Shown: positions 1 to 7,170 of the stretch, piece by piece | Numbering within the stretch: the stretch's first letter is position 1 | How the letters are laid out: each line of letters starts with the position of its first letter | The notes under the pieces: generated by a model | What the model was told of the DNA's origin: nothing | Database searches by the model: none | What the model saw: only the letters and a program-made list of their open reading frames with translations | Program-made: the position numbers and the translations under genes | Source of the DNA: Roseomonas genomospecies 6 | GTDB taxonomy: Bacteria > Pseudomonadota > Alphaproteobacteria > Azospirillales > Azospirillaceae | Length of the DNA: 33,447 nt | Assembly: GCF_008365375.1 (NCBI RefSeq) | Contig: NZ_QOKW01000044.1 | Span: 1-33,447 of the forward strand | Direction: 5' to 3'

Positions 1-175
1 CCACGAGTTCGAAGTCGGACGAGGACGCTTCCAGGGTGGGATCGGCCGTCGTGACGACCGGCTTCGGCTCCTCGCCGCCATGGGCGTGGCCCTCGTGGGC
101 AAGGGCGGGAGCGGCGACCGGCGCGGCGACGCTCGCGGCGACGGCGGTCGCGGCAAGGAGGCGTCGGGTGGTCAT
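1..175 (-). CDS. RND efflux periplasmic adaptor subunit (CusB/CzcB-like), 5' part only
   Basis: Only the first 58 codons lie in the window; the gene runs off the left edge. The N-terminus is a clear signal peptide (Arg-rich start, Ala/Val core, cleavage near ALA-HEGHAHGGEE), followed by a short His-rich stretch and then ASSSDFELV, the way many heavy-metal RND membrane-fusion proteins begin. Its ATG overlaps the stop of the upstream TolC-like gene by 4 bases (ATGA), so the two are translationally coupled. The family links an inner-membrane RND pump to an outer-membrane channel and may take up periplasmic Cu(I)/Ag(I). The substrate is inferred from the copper-type promoter and neighbours. The pump subunit itself is expected beyond the left edge. 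Confidence 0.7.
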   Translation of the reverse strand, partial: MTTRRLLAATAVAASVAAPVAAPALAHEGHAHGGEEPKPVVTTADPTLEASSSDFELV

Positions 176-1362
176 GGGAGAACTCCGAGGGACTGGTTCA
201 TACGGGCGCGGGCGGCGCCGAGCTGGACTTCGGCGGTGGCGCGGGCGAGGTCGGCCTCGAAGGCCGCCTCCTGGGCGCGCACGTACTCGACGAGGCTGAT
301 CTCGCCCGCCCTCCGGGCGCGCTCGATGTTCGACAGGCGTGCCCTGAGGGCCGCAGCCCGGTCGCGCGCAATCGACAGGCGCTCGCTCGCCGCTTGGTGG
401 GCGAGGCGGGCTTGCCGGATGTCCGACTCGACCGTGCGGGTCGCGTTGGCCTGCTCGGCCTCGGAGCGGACGACCTCGCTCAGCGCCTCGGCCCGCTTGG
501 GCGCGTTCACGGCCTCGACCGCGAACGGGATGCGGACGGAGACGCCGAACACGGTGTCGTAGCGTTCCTCGCGGCTGTCGCGCTCGCGGCGGGCCATCAG
601 CCCGACCTCCGGGTTGTCGCGCGTTGTCAGGTCCACCAGTTGGCGCTGGGCCTGGGCCGAGCGGACGCCCAGCCGCGCCGCCTGCAGGGAGGGGTGCTGC
701 TCAAGCGGCGGCTCGCCGATGTCCGGCTCCGGTGCCGCCTTCGGGGGCGTCATGCCGGTGAGCGTCCGGAACGCTTGGAGGGCCTCCTCCAGGGCGAGTT
801 CCTCGTCGTGGAGGTCCGTGGCGACGGAGAGGGCTTCGGCGCGGGCCAGTTGATGGTCGGCCTCCGAAATCTCCCCGGCGCGGGCGGTCCGTCGGGTGTC
901 GGCCTCCAATTGGCGGGCGACCTTGAGGCGCTGCCGGGCGAGCTCGGCGCGGCGCTCGGCCAGCGCGACCTGCCACTGGGCCGTCCGGACCTCCCCGGCG
1001 ACCGCCAGCTGGCGGGCGGCGATCTCGGCGTCGGTGCGCGCCAGAAGCGCGTCGCCCGCCCGGACGGTCGCCGTTCCCTGGCCGGGCAGCCAGAGCGGGA
1101 CGCCGAGTTCGGCCTCGTACTCGCGCCGTCCGATGTTCCGGTTCAAGTAGTCGCTCGTGTGCCGCAGCGTGACCGCCGGGGCGGCCGGGACCAGCGCCTT
1201 CCCGGCGCCGCGCCGGGCGGTGGCCACGGCCCTCTGGGCCTCCAGGCTCCTGACTTCGGGGTTGAGCCTCCAGGCGCCCTCGACCGCGTCCCGAAGCGTC
1301 TGCGCTCCGGCCGGGAGCGCCAGCAGGCACACGGCGACGGTCGTTGCCGCCGCTTGCTTCAT
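172..1362 (-). CDS. TolC-family outer-membrane efflux protein (CusC/CzcC-like)
   Basis: About 396 residues, normal for a CusC/CzcC outer-membrane factor. A signal peptide (MKQAAATTVAVCLLALPAGAQ) begins at the chosen ATG, 20 codons inside a longer open frame whose extra N-terminus has no signal character. The mature protein starts TLRDAVEGAWRLNPEVR, the usual first helix of the OEP repeat, and the rest is long Ala/Arg/Glu-rich helices with two repeats, including a C-terminal RAGEISLVEYVRAQEA segment. It forms the trimeric exit duct of a tripartite pump. It lies between an ICMT-like gene (17 bp upstream) and the adaptor gene (ATGA overlap), so it belongs to the copper operon that starts at about 3633. 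Substrate specificity is inferred from context. Confidence 0.85.
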   Translation of the reverse strand: MKQAAATTVAVCLLALPAGAQTLRDAVEGAWRLNPEVRSLEAQRAVATARRGAGKALVPAAPAVTLRHTSDYLNRNIGRREYEAELGVPLWLPGQGTATVRAGDALLARTDAEIAARQLAVAGEVRTAQWQVALAERRAELARQRLKVARQLEADTRRTARAGEISEADHQLARAEALSVATDLHDEELALEEALQAFRTLTGMTPPKAAPEPDIGEPPLEQHPSLQAARLGVRSAQAQRQLVDLTTRDNPEVGLMARRERDSREERYDTVFGVSVRIPFAVEAVNAPKRAEALSEVVRSEAEQANATRTVESDIRQARLAHQAASERLSIARDRAAALRARLSNIERARRAGEISLVEYVRAQEAAFEADLARATAEVQLGAARARMNQSLGVLP

Positions 1363-1378
1363 GAGCGTCCACCCAGAA

Positions 1379-2056
1379 TCACGCACCGAACGACCCTCCC
1401 ACTCTGGGGTGGTTCGGCCCACGGGAGGAGAGACGCGGAAGCCAACCCGGCGTGACCGCGGCGTAACGCTCGTACTCGGCGCCGAACACCCGGAGGGCTT
1501 CCCGCTCCTCGGACCGGGCCAGACGGATGTACATCAGGACCAGCAGCGGGAACATCGCCAGCGTCAGGATGGTCGGCCACTGGAGCAGGAAGCCGAACAG
1601 GATGCCGATGAAGGCGATGTACTGCGGGTGCCGGACATGGGCGTACACGCCCGTCGTGGCGAGCCGGTCTTGCTTCTGCGCCGCGTGAAGCACTTTCCAG
1701 GCCGCCGAGAGCAGGACGAAGCCCGCGAGGATCAGGACGTTGCTGAGGATGTGCAGCACGTTGAAGTGCGGGTTGCCCTCCAGGCCGAGGACGGTCGACC
1801 AGAGGTGCCCGGCATCGTGGGACAGGATATCGAGGCCCGGATAGCGGGTCTGGAGCCAGCCCAAGAGCAGGTAGATGGTCAGCGGAAAGCCGTACATCTC
1901 GGTGAACAGGGCCACGATGAAGGCGCTGAACGCCCCGAAGGACCGCCAGTCCCGGGGCGACTGCGGCTTGCCGAAGCTGAAGGCGAAGATGATGAAGATG
2001 GCCGAGTTGAGGACGACCAGCACCCACAGGCCATAGGCCGAGGCTTCGTGCGTCAT
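1379..2056 (-). CDS. Isoprenylcysteine carboxyl methyltransferase (ICMT)-family membrane protein
   Basis: 225 residues with about five hydrophobic segments. The C-terminal half carries the signature of the ICMT/PEMT-like methyltransferase family: TGVYAHVRHPQYIAFIG, where the RHPxY element forms part of the S-adenosylmethionine site, followed by a hydrophobic hairpin and an EER...FGAEYERY tail. Bacteria do not prenylate proteins in the eukaryotic way, so the true substrate is unknown. Such genes recur beside heavy-metal RND pumps and DUF2933 proteins, as here. Start and upstream stop overlap as ATGA (2053-2056), indicating coupling to the DUF2933 gene. Membership of the copper operon is from context. 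Confidence 0.8.
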   Translation of the reverse strand: MTHEASAYGLWVLVVLNSAIFIIFAFSFGKPQSPRDWRSFGAFSAFIVALFTEMYGFPLTIYLLLGWLQTRYPGLDILSHDAGHLWSTVLGLEGNPHFNVLHILSNVLILAGFVLLSAAWKVLHAAQKQDRLATTGVYAHVRHPQYIAFIGILFGFLLQWPTILTLAMFPLLVLMYIRLARSEEREALRVFGAEYERYAAVTPGWLPRLSSRGPNHPRVGGSFGA

Positions 2057-2325
2057 GGCGTGCCTCCCTTGTTCGACCGGTCGGCGTCACCATTCCCGCC
2101 GCGGCCGCCATGCCCGTGGCCGCCGTGCATGAACAGGTGCATCAGCGGGCACAGGAGCAGGACGAGAAGCGGAAGCGCGTCGAGCACATGGTCGACGTGG
2201 AAGAGTGACAGGTACACGGCCGCCAGGGCGGCCCCGCCGAGTCCGGCCAAGCCGGTCCAGGTCCGGTACCAGGGCGTGCGCTCCTGCGGCTCGGGAGCGT
2301 GATGGGTGTGTTCGTGGTGCGTCAT
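2053..2325 (-). CDS. DUF2933-type small membrane protein
   Basis: 90 residues: a His-rich cytosolic-looking N-terminus (MTHHEHTHHAPEPQ), two hydrophobic segments (around residues 24-42 and 48-65) and a second His/Gly-rich stretch (LMHLFMHGGHGHGG). This is the layout of DUF2933 proteins, small membrane proteins of unknown function in copper and silver resistance clusters. The clustered His and Met residues could bind metal ions, but that is inference. It starts 10 bp after the Spy-like gene and overlaps the methyltransferase gene by 4 bp, so the three are one transcription unit. Confidence 0.7.
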   Translation of the reverse strand: MTHHEHTHHAPEPQERTPWYRTWTGLAGLGGAALAAVYLSLFHVDHVLDALPLLVLLLCPLMHLFMHGGHGHGGRGGNGDADRSNKGGTP

Positions 2326-2335
2326 GGCCGCCTCC

Positions 2336-3085
2336 TCACATCATGCCCATGGGGCCGGGGAGCAGCCGGTCCGCGAGCGTCTTCTGCTCGTCGGTCAGCA
2401 CGGCGTAGAGCGGCTTGGCGGCGGACTCCAGCGCCTTCAGCGCGTCGAGCCGGGTGGCGAGCGCCTTCTGCTGGAAAGCGAGCCGGTCGGGCCAGGAGGA
2501 GGGCATGCCGCCTTTGGTCATCTGCTCGTGCATGGCCCGATGGGCCTTGGCGTTCGCCCGCAGACTGTCGGCGAAGGCGTTCCACGGCTGCGCTTGGGCG
2601 TCGGTGATCTTGAGTTCGGCCTTCAGGAACGCGATGCGGCCCTCGACGTGCTCGAAGGGCAAGCCCATTCCGCCCTGCTGGCCCATCATCATCTGTCGCA
2701 TCATGGACATCATGCCGGGCCCCATCATCCCGGCTTGGCCGTCCTGCTGGCCCGACATGCCGCCCATCATCGAGCGCATCTGGTCCATGTTCATCATCAT
2801 GCCGGGCTGGCCACCCTGCGCCTGGGCGCCGGGCTGGACGATGATGCCGCTGCCCATGCCCTGACCCATCATCGGCGCGTTGCCGGGCGCGCCGGGCTTC
2901 GCGCCCGGGGTCGGCTGCGTGGGGGCCGGGGTGGGGGCCGGAGCGGGCTGGGCCTGCGTCGTGGCAGCGGCCCCGTCCGGATGATGGGCGTTGTGGTCCT
3001 GGTCCGTGGTGGTCTGAGCCTGGGCTACCGACATCATGGCGGTCAGCGCGAGTGCCGGGAGCATCTTGCGGGTGAGAGACGACAT
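2336..3085 (-). CDS. Met-rich Spy/CpxP-like periplasmic protein (LTXXQ family)
   Basis: 249 residues from the ATG at 3085, which has GGAGG five bases upstream; a longer open frame reaches 3169 but lacks signal-peptide character before this ATG. After a signal peptide ending VAQAQ there is a Pro/Ala-rich linker, then a striking Met-rich region (GMMMNMDQMRSMMGGMSGQ and more, about residues 75-145), then a helical C-terminal domain with two LTXXQ-type motifs (LKITDAQ and LTDEQ) as in Spy, CpxP and CnrX relatives. Spy-type proteins are periplasmic chaperones or metal-stress sensors. The Met clusters resemble low-affinity Cu(I)-binding segments, fitting the copper operon. Chaperone activity here is inferred, not seen. 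Confidence 0.75.
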   Translation of the reverse strand: MSSLTRKMLPALALTAMMSVAQAQTTTDQDHNAHHPDGAAATTQAQPAPAPTPAPTQPTPGAKPGAPGNAPMMGQGMGSGIIVQPGAQAQGGQPGMMMNMDQMRSMMGGMSGQQDGQAGMMGPGMMSMMRQMMMGQQGGMGLPFEHVEGRIAFLKAELKITDAQAQPWNAFADSLRANAKAHRAMHEQMTKGGMPSSWPDRLAFQQKALATRLDALKALESAAKPLYAVLTDEQKTLADRLLPGPMGMM

Positions 3086-3234
3086 GGCGTCCTCCATCTG
3101 AACATCTGGTTCGAGCCATCCCGGACGGACTCCACGCGGGAGCGCCGGGGACGCAAAAGCCAAGCGCACGAGGGCCGGGACCGGCGTCCCTCGCCGAGCC
3201 GAGGCTCAGGTCGGGCGCGGGCGGACTCGTGGCG

Positions 3235-3633
3235 TCAGATGGTCAGAGCGGGGGGGCGGAAAGCCGGGTCGATGCCGATGCCGTCCGGCGTGGCCAGGGC
3301 AGGCAGATGCTGGGACGTGTTCAGGCGCGGGGTGAACGCCTCGGCCATCGCAGCGGGGAGGCCTCCGTGCATGGTAACGCACTGAGCGACGCTGCAGCAG
3401 GCCCCTTCGTCGAGCAGGCCAAGATCCCCACACGGAGCTTCCTTGTGCTCGTGGTCCGGGACGGTCGCGATGGCGTCGCCATGGTTGTCGACCAGAACGT
3501 GCTCGTGAGGAGTCTGGGACGCATGGTGAGGCCCCAGGTTGGCGTGGCTCGGCGCGGCATAGACGAGCAGCGTGGCCAGCATCAGCAGGCTCACCACTAC
3601 CCTCCTCACCGACGACCGCGTCGCACGCCACAT
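3235..3633 (-). CDS. Small secreted Cys/His-containing protein, first gene of copper operon
   Basis: 132 residues with an N-terminal signal peptide (RRVVVSLLMLATLLVYAAPSHA). The mature part has scattered His (HEHVLVDNHGD, DHEHKE) and a Cys cluster (C near residue 68, then ACCSVAQCVTMHGG), ending in a Pro-rich tail (GIDPAFRPPALTI). I do not recognise a defined enzyme family; the plan resembles small secreted DUF2946/CopL-like proteins found with copper genes. Two more proteins of this general build occur here (4072-4419 and 28832-29260). It is the first gene after the CueR-type operator at 3831-3851, with a leader of about 190 bases. A role in periplasmic metal binding is a guess from residues and context. 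Confidence 0.6.
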   Translation of the reverse strand: MWRATRSSVRRVVVSLLMLATLLVYAAPSHANLGPHHASQTPHEHVLVDNHGDAIATVPDHEHKEAPCGDLGLLDEGACCSVAQCVTMHGGLPAAMAEAFTPRLNTSQHLPALATPDGIGIDPAFRPPALTI

Positions 3634-3823
3634 GGCGTTTGCCTCATCTTGTGGGAGCCGTGCGGCACCCCAGTGCCCACCGCACCCTTATGGAAACCTA
3701 CGACCGTTCCCAGCCCCCTGCAACAACAGATGGCTTCGGCAACGATCCCCACCAAGCGTCGAAGAAGGAGTGCGTCGGAATGTCCCCCGCACCTTCAACC
3801 GGGCCGGAGATTCCACAGGAAGA

Positions 3824-3854
3824 ACCCTGCGCCTTCCAGCCGCTGGAAGGTGAA
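3824..3854 (-). promoter_or_regulatory. CueR/MerR-type copper-responsive promoter
   Basis: On the minus strand, -35 TTCACC (3854-3849) and a -10-position hexamer CAGGGT (3829-3824) are separated by 19 bp, the over-long spacer typical of MerR-family promoters. The spacer region holds the inverted repeat ACCTTCC-N7-GGAAGGC (3851-3831), the classic CueR/HmrR core. It points at the operon beginning at 3633. A nearly identical site lies at 30253-30273. The regulator is not encoded in the window. Confidence 0.75.
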
Positions 3855-3993
3855 GGACAAAGTCGAACGCGTCTCCTGTCCGGTCACCGGCGCCGCCCTG
3901 CCGCAGGCGCAAGGCACCACCGCCCGACCATCGCCCAGTGATGTGTCGTCCGCGGCGGCCTTTCCACGACCGGACGATGACACGGGCGCCGGG

Positions 3994-4023
3994 TTGACGC
4001 CGATCAATTCCCGAACCTACGAT
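3994..4023 (+). promoter_or_regulatory. Candidate promoter for the 4072 gene
   Basis: TTGACG at 3994-3999 and TACGAT at 4018-4023 with an 18-bp spacer fit a sigma-70-like promoter about 50 bp before the ATG at 4072. Found by eye only; high-GC promoters are often poorly conserved. Confidence 0.35.
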
Positions 4024-4071
4024 ACGGGTTACGGTTGGCATGGCTTGGGAGAATCCGGGTCATTGGTGACG

Positions 4072-4419
4072 ATGGCAGACATGACGCGGTTGGGCCACAT
4101 CTTCGCCGTTCTGGCGTTCGCCTTCGCGCTCCTGGTGGGCGCGACGGGCGGAGCCATGGCGCATGTGGAGGCCCATGGCGGCCCGATTGAGCACAGTTCC
4201 CACCACACGCCGTCGCCTTCGACCCCGTTGCACGGCGACTCCCACAAGGCCGCCCTCGTGGTCGTGGCTCCGTGTTGCCCGGCGGCCGAAGCCCCGGCGG
4301 ACCATGTCGTCGCCGTCGCGGTGACGGCGGTGGAGACGTCCTGGCACCCGCGCCCGGACTACGTCCCGAACGCCCGGGACATCGCGCCGGACACGCCCCC
4401 TCCGAAGACCGTCCTCTGA
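4072..4419 (+). CDS. Small secreted His-rich protein with CCP motif
   Basis: About 115 residues from the ATG at 4072 (an ATG at 4081 is an alternative). A signal peptide (FAVLAFAFALLVGATGGAMA) is followed by a His-rich mature region (HVEAHGGPIEHSSHH), a Cys pair in APCCPAAEA, and a Pro-rich end (DIAPDTPPPKTVL). No known enzyme domain is visible. Its build (signal peptide, His/Cys centre, short Pro-rich tail) parallels the proteins at 3235-3633 and 28832-29260. It precedes the CuA-domain gene by 105 bp on the same strand, so it could be co-transcribed and help in metal delivery or sensing; that is inference. Confidence 0.55.
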   Translation: MADMTRLGHIFAVLAFAFALLVGATGGAMAHVEAHGGPIEHSSHHTPSPSTPLHGDSHKAALVVVAPCCPAAEAPADHVVAVAVTAVETSWHPRPDYVPNARDIAPDTPPPKTVL

Positions 4420-4524
4420 CCGGCCGAGCGCCCTGACGCCGTCTGCGTCGGACGCCCGGCCACGCGCCGCCCGACCGGCGGCGTTCGCGAGCGATTCCGA
4501 CCACGCGACCAGAGGACTCTCACG

Positions 4525-5181
4525 ATGTCCGAGAGGCATTTCACGACCCGTCGCGGCTTCATCGCCGGACTGGGCTTCGGCGCCGTCTCCCTGTACGGCG
4601 CCTGGGCGGCATACGGGGCCGCACCGCTCCCCTTCGGCGGCAAGGCGGCCGCTGCCCCCGAACCCGACGCTCACGGTGGTGGGCATGGCGGCCATGGTGC
4701 CGCCGAAGCACCCGCCGAGGCCGGTGGCCACGGTGGTCACGGGGCTTCTGCGGGCATGGCGCCCGAGGAGTTCCGTTTCGAACACGACTACTTCATCCAG
4801 CGGTACACGCAGAAGGACGGCAGCGTGAACCCGCACGTCAGCGAGGACACGCACAGCCACGCCGCCAAGGGACATGACCACGGCCATGACGCCAGAGGCG
4901 AGCCGGTGGACGTCTACCTGATGGCCCGGAAATTCTCCTACAGCCCGGACATGTTGTGGCTGAAGGCCGGGCAGGCGTACCGGTTCCGTATGATGGCGGA
5001 CGACATCACCCACGGTGCGTCGATCCAGCTGGGTTCCGCCAGCCGCATCATCCGCCTGCGGCCGGGCACGGTCACCGAGCAGACGATCACCTTCACTAAG
5101 CCGGGCGAGTACCTCGTGTACTGCACCGTCTACTGCGGCCAGGCGCACGACGCCATGCAGGGCCGCATCGTCGTCGCGTGA
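4525..5181 (+). CDS. Tat-exported, His-rich CuA-domain protein (cytochrome oxidase subunit II-like)
   Basis: 218 residues. The N-terminus carries a twin-arginine signal/anchor (FTTRRGFIAGLGFGAVSLYG). Residues about 50-125 form a very His/Gly-rich linker with repeats such as HGGGHGGHG and HDHGHD. The C-terminal cupredoxin domain (about 127-218) has the CuA ligand set: H163, C200, C204, H208 and M211 in CTVYCGQAHDAM (C-x3-C-x3-H-x2-M). The usual Glu between the cysteines is Val202, tolerable because that ligand is a backbone carbonyl. Ordinary subunit II proteins have one or two membrane helices and no His-rich linker. The RBS is AGAGGA before the ATG. It is followed 17 bp later by the subunit I-like gene, so it is the likely electron entry domain of that complex. 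Confidence 0.8.
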   Translation: MSERHFTTRRGFIAGLGFGAVSLYGAWAAYGAAPLPFGGKAAAAPEPDAHGGGHGGHGAAEAPAEAGGHGGHGASAGMAPEEFRFEHDYFIQRYTQKDGSVNPHVSEDTHSHAAKGHDHGHDARGEPVDVYLMARKFSYSPDMLWLKAGQAYRFRMMADDITHGASIQLGSASRIIRLRPGTVTEQTITFTKPGEYLVYCTVYCGQAHDAMQGRIVVA

Positions 5182-5198
5182 CCCGGGGAGGCCCCACC

Positions 5199-6890
5199 AT
5201 GAATACCATCTCAACGAACGTCGCCCCGGTCGGCTCCAAGCCCACCCTGGCGGCGCGCATCAAAGCCCTGCCGACGCCCGACAAGGCGCTCCTCAAGCTG
5301 CTGTTCGGTGCCGCCCTGCTGGCGCTGGTGCTGGGCTTGATCGGAGGCTTTGTGACCGCCCTGGCCCGTGCCGGTGCGCTGACCTTCTTCCCCGACGACG
5401 CCTACCGCCTGCTCACCCTGCACGGCGTGTCGGTGTTCTTCTACTGGCTGTACCTGATCCAAGCGGCCCTCCTGCTTGTGCTCGCCGCTGCCGAGAACGG
5501 ACGCGGGCTGGCGTTGCACCCGTTCGCCTGGTTGGGCGCTGCGCTGATGCTGGCGGGCTTCGGTGTCAGCGAATGGATCTCCTACACCGGCACGCCGCTG
5601 CTCTACGACGGCAGCCCGGAACTCGCCGCGGACGATCCGCGCTCGGTCGGGTTCTTCGCGCTGGGCTACCTGCTGCTCTCCGGCGGCTTGGTCGCCTCGG
5701 CCGTGAGCGGCATCGCGACGGTGCTCCAGCCCCGGCTGCGTGGCGAGGCGGACGCCTTCACCTCCATCGGCTTCGCGCTGTTCGCCTGGGCGGGGTTCCT
5801 GGTGGTCAGCGCCATCGCGGCGACGAACGCCTTCCTGCCGGGCATGCTGTGGTCGCTGGGCGCCGGGCCGTTCCCGGCCGACCACGGCACCGAGTGGCAC
5901 ATCCTGTTCCACAACCTGCACTACCTGCCGCTGATGGCGACGGTGCTGGTGTGGTACGTGCTGACCGAGCACCTGACCGGCGTGAAGTCCATCCACGGCG
6001 CCAGGATGTCGAAGGTCGTCTTCGCGGCGTATCTGGTCTTCGTGCCGCCGACCAGCCTCTACCATATGTTCCTGGAGCCGAACCTGTCCGAAGGCGTGCG
6101 GGTCGTCGGCTCGCTGCTGTCGCTGTTCGTCTCGGTCCCGACGCTGGCGGCCTTCGCCATCATCGTCTCCTCGCTGGAGGCCAGCGCCCGGGCGCGCGGC
6201 GCCACCGGCCTCTTCGGCTGGATGCGCGGGCTGCCGTGGGACAACCCGGCCATGGCGAACATGGGCTGGGCGGTGGTGAACATGATGGTCGGCATCACCT
6301 TCGCCTTCGTCTTGATCCAGGGCGAACTGGCGCCGATGCTGTCGGACACCTTCTTCGTCCCCGGCTACTTCCACTTCTTCGCGGTCGGTGTGCTGACCCA
6401 GACGTTCCTGGCCGCCATGATGGTCATGCTCCCGGCGTTGAGCGGCGGCAGCCTGTGGCGCCCGGCGGTGCTGAAGCGTATGCCGGTGGTCGTGACAATC
6501 GGTCTGGTCATCTTCGGCGCCGCGGGCATCACGGCCGGGTTCATGGGCGTGCCGCGCCGGGTGTTCGACGTGAGCTACGGCGGCATGGCCCCCGCGGCGT
6601 GGCCGGTGCTGATGGCCCTGGTCGGCGTCGGCGCCACGGTCTTCGCCGTGGCCATCTCGGTCACCGTCTACGGCGTCGTGCGCACGCTGCTGTCGCGGCG
6701 CGCGACGGCTGAACGGGCTCCCGTGGTCGATTGGCAGGCCAGGGCGCGCGGCGTCGGCGCCGCGCCCGCGTGGACCGGGCCGGTGTCGGTCGCCGCGCTG
6801 GTCGCCGCCATGTACGTCTTCACCATCGTCGCGTTCCAGCTGATCCAATCCCTGCCGATCATCGCGATCGGCGGCGGGCATGGGCACTGA
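5199..6890 (+). CDS. Heme-copper oxidase-superfamily subunit I-like protein with altered active-site residues
   Basis: 563 residues with about 12-14 hydrophobic helices, the size and topology of oxidase or nitric-oxide-reductase subunit I. The start is the ATG at 5199 with GGGGAGG upstream; a GTG at 5178 in frame is less likely. Low-spin heme ligands look present: H75 (TLHGVSVFFYW) and H392 (GYFHFF). The helix VI site reads H234-ILF-H238, where oxidases have H-x3-Tyr and cNOR has H-x3-Glu. The His-His pair of helix VII reads Y288-H289 (SLYHMF), and the H-x-H of helix X reads Y390-F-H392. So by eye one CuB ligand and the proximal high-spin heme ligand are replaced by Tyr. It is paired with the CuA protein upstream. 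Its reaction (oxygen, NO or something else) cannot be told from sequence. Confidence 0.75.
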   Translation: MNTISTNVAPVGSKPTLAARIKALPTPDKALLKLLFGAALLALVLGLIGGFVTALARAGALTFFPDDAYRLLTLHGVSVFFYWLYLIQAALLLVLAAAENGRGLALHPFAWLGAALMLAGFGVSEWISYTGTPLLYDGSPELAADDPRSVGFFALGYLLLSGGLVASAVSGIATVLQPRLRGEADAFTSIGFALFAWAGFLVVSAIAATNAFLPGMLWSLGAGPFPADHGTEWHILFHNLHYLPLMATVLVWYVLTEHLTGVKSIHGARMSKVVFAAYLVFVPPTSLYHMFLEPNLSEGVRVVGSLLSLFVSVPTLAAFAIIVSSLEASARARGATGLFGWMRGLPWDNPAMANMGWAVVNMMVGITFAFVLIQGELAPMLSDTFFVPGYFHFFAVGVLTQTFLAAMMVMLPALSGGSLWRPAVLKRMPVVVTIGLVIFGAAGITAGFMGVPRRVFDVSYGGMAPAAWPVLMALVGVGATVFAVAISVTVYGVVRTLLSRRATAERAPVVDWQARARGVGAAPAWTGPVSVAALVAAMYVFTIVAFQLIQSLPIIAIGGGHGH

Positions 6891-6906
6891 GCGCAGGAGA
6901 AAAGCC

Positions 6907-7095
6907 ATGAAGAACGACGAACTCTGGCTGACCCTGGCCATCGTCACGGTGTGGGCGGGGTTGGCCGCCGTCTACGCCTTCGTCCCCAGCCTCGGGATGC
7001 CCGGCTACGTCCGGGTCTGGGGCGGCGGCGCCATCGTGTTCCTGGCGCTCGCCGGGGTACTGATTGCCTTCCGCAAGAGGCCGCGCAAGGGCTGA
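6907..7095 (+). CDS. Small two-helix membrane protein of the oxidase-like operon
   Basis: 62 residues from the ATG at 6907, preceded by AGGAG. Two hydrophobic segments (about residues 7-28 and 37-55) are joined by a short loop and end in the basic tail RKRPRKG, placing the C-terminus in the cytoplasm. It lies 16 bp after the subunit I-like gene and just before a strong hairpin, so it is the last gene of that operon. Small accessory subunits of this size occur in many heme-copper complexes; I do not recognise this one by sequence. Confidence 0.65.
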   Translation: MKNDELWLTLAIVTVWAGLAAVYAFVPSLGMPGYVRVWGGGAIVFLALAGVLIAFRKRPRKG

Positions 7096-7108
7096 CTGGC
7101 GGAGAAGC

Positions 7109-7138
7109 GGCCGGGAGTGCTCTTGGGCATTCTCGGCC
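7109..7138 (+). terminator. Hairpin ending the oxidase-like operon
   Basis: GGCCGGGAGTGC (7109-7120) pairs with GCATTCTCGGCC (7127-7138) over 12 positions, two of them G-U wobbles that only work in plus-strand RNA; the loop is 6 nt. It sits 14 bp after the last plus-strand stop in a convergent gap. No T-run follows. Confidence 0.55.
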
Positions 7139-7170
7139 CCGGTGCCGGGTTCTACCTCTCAACCAGAGGC

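Larger units (their letters stand above)
3634..4071. other. Intergenic region between divergent small secreted-protein genes
   Basis: This 438-bp stretch separates the minus-strand copper operon from the plus-strand oxidase-like operon. It contains the CueR-type promoter for the minus strand (3824-3854) and a candidate sigma-70-like promoter for the plus strand (3994-4023). A plus-strand reading frame is open across much of it and runs into the gene at 4072, but has no recognisable protein content and looks like a high-GC accident. No RNA gene is evident. Confidence 0.6.

Noticed and set aside
3229..4071. Plus-strand open frame joined to the small secreted protein at 4072
   Set aside because: It runs antisense through the gene at 3235-3633 and through the CueR operator region, and has no recognisable sequence; the signal peptide starts only at 4072 or 4081.
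5211..6947. Long antisense frame across the oxidase-like subunit I
   Set aside because: It has no hydrophobic pattern or motif, whereas the plus strand encodes regular membrane helices.
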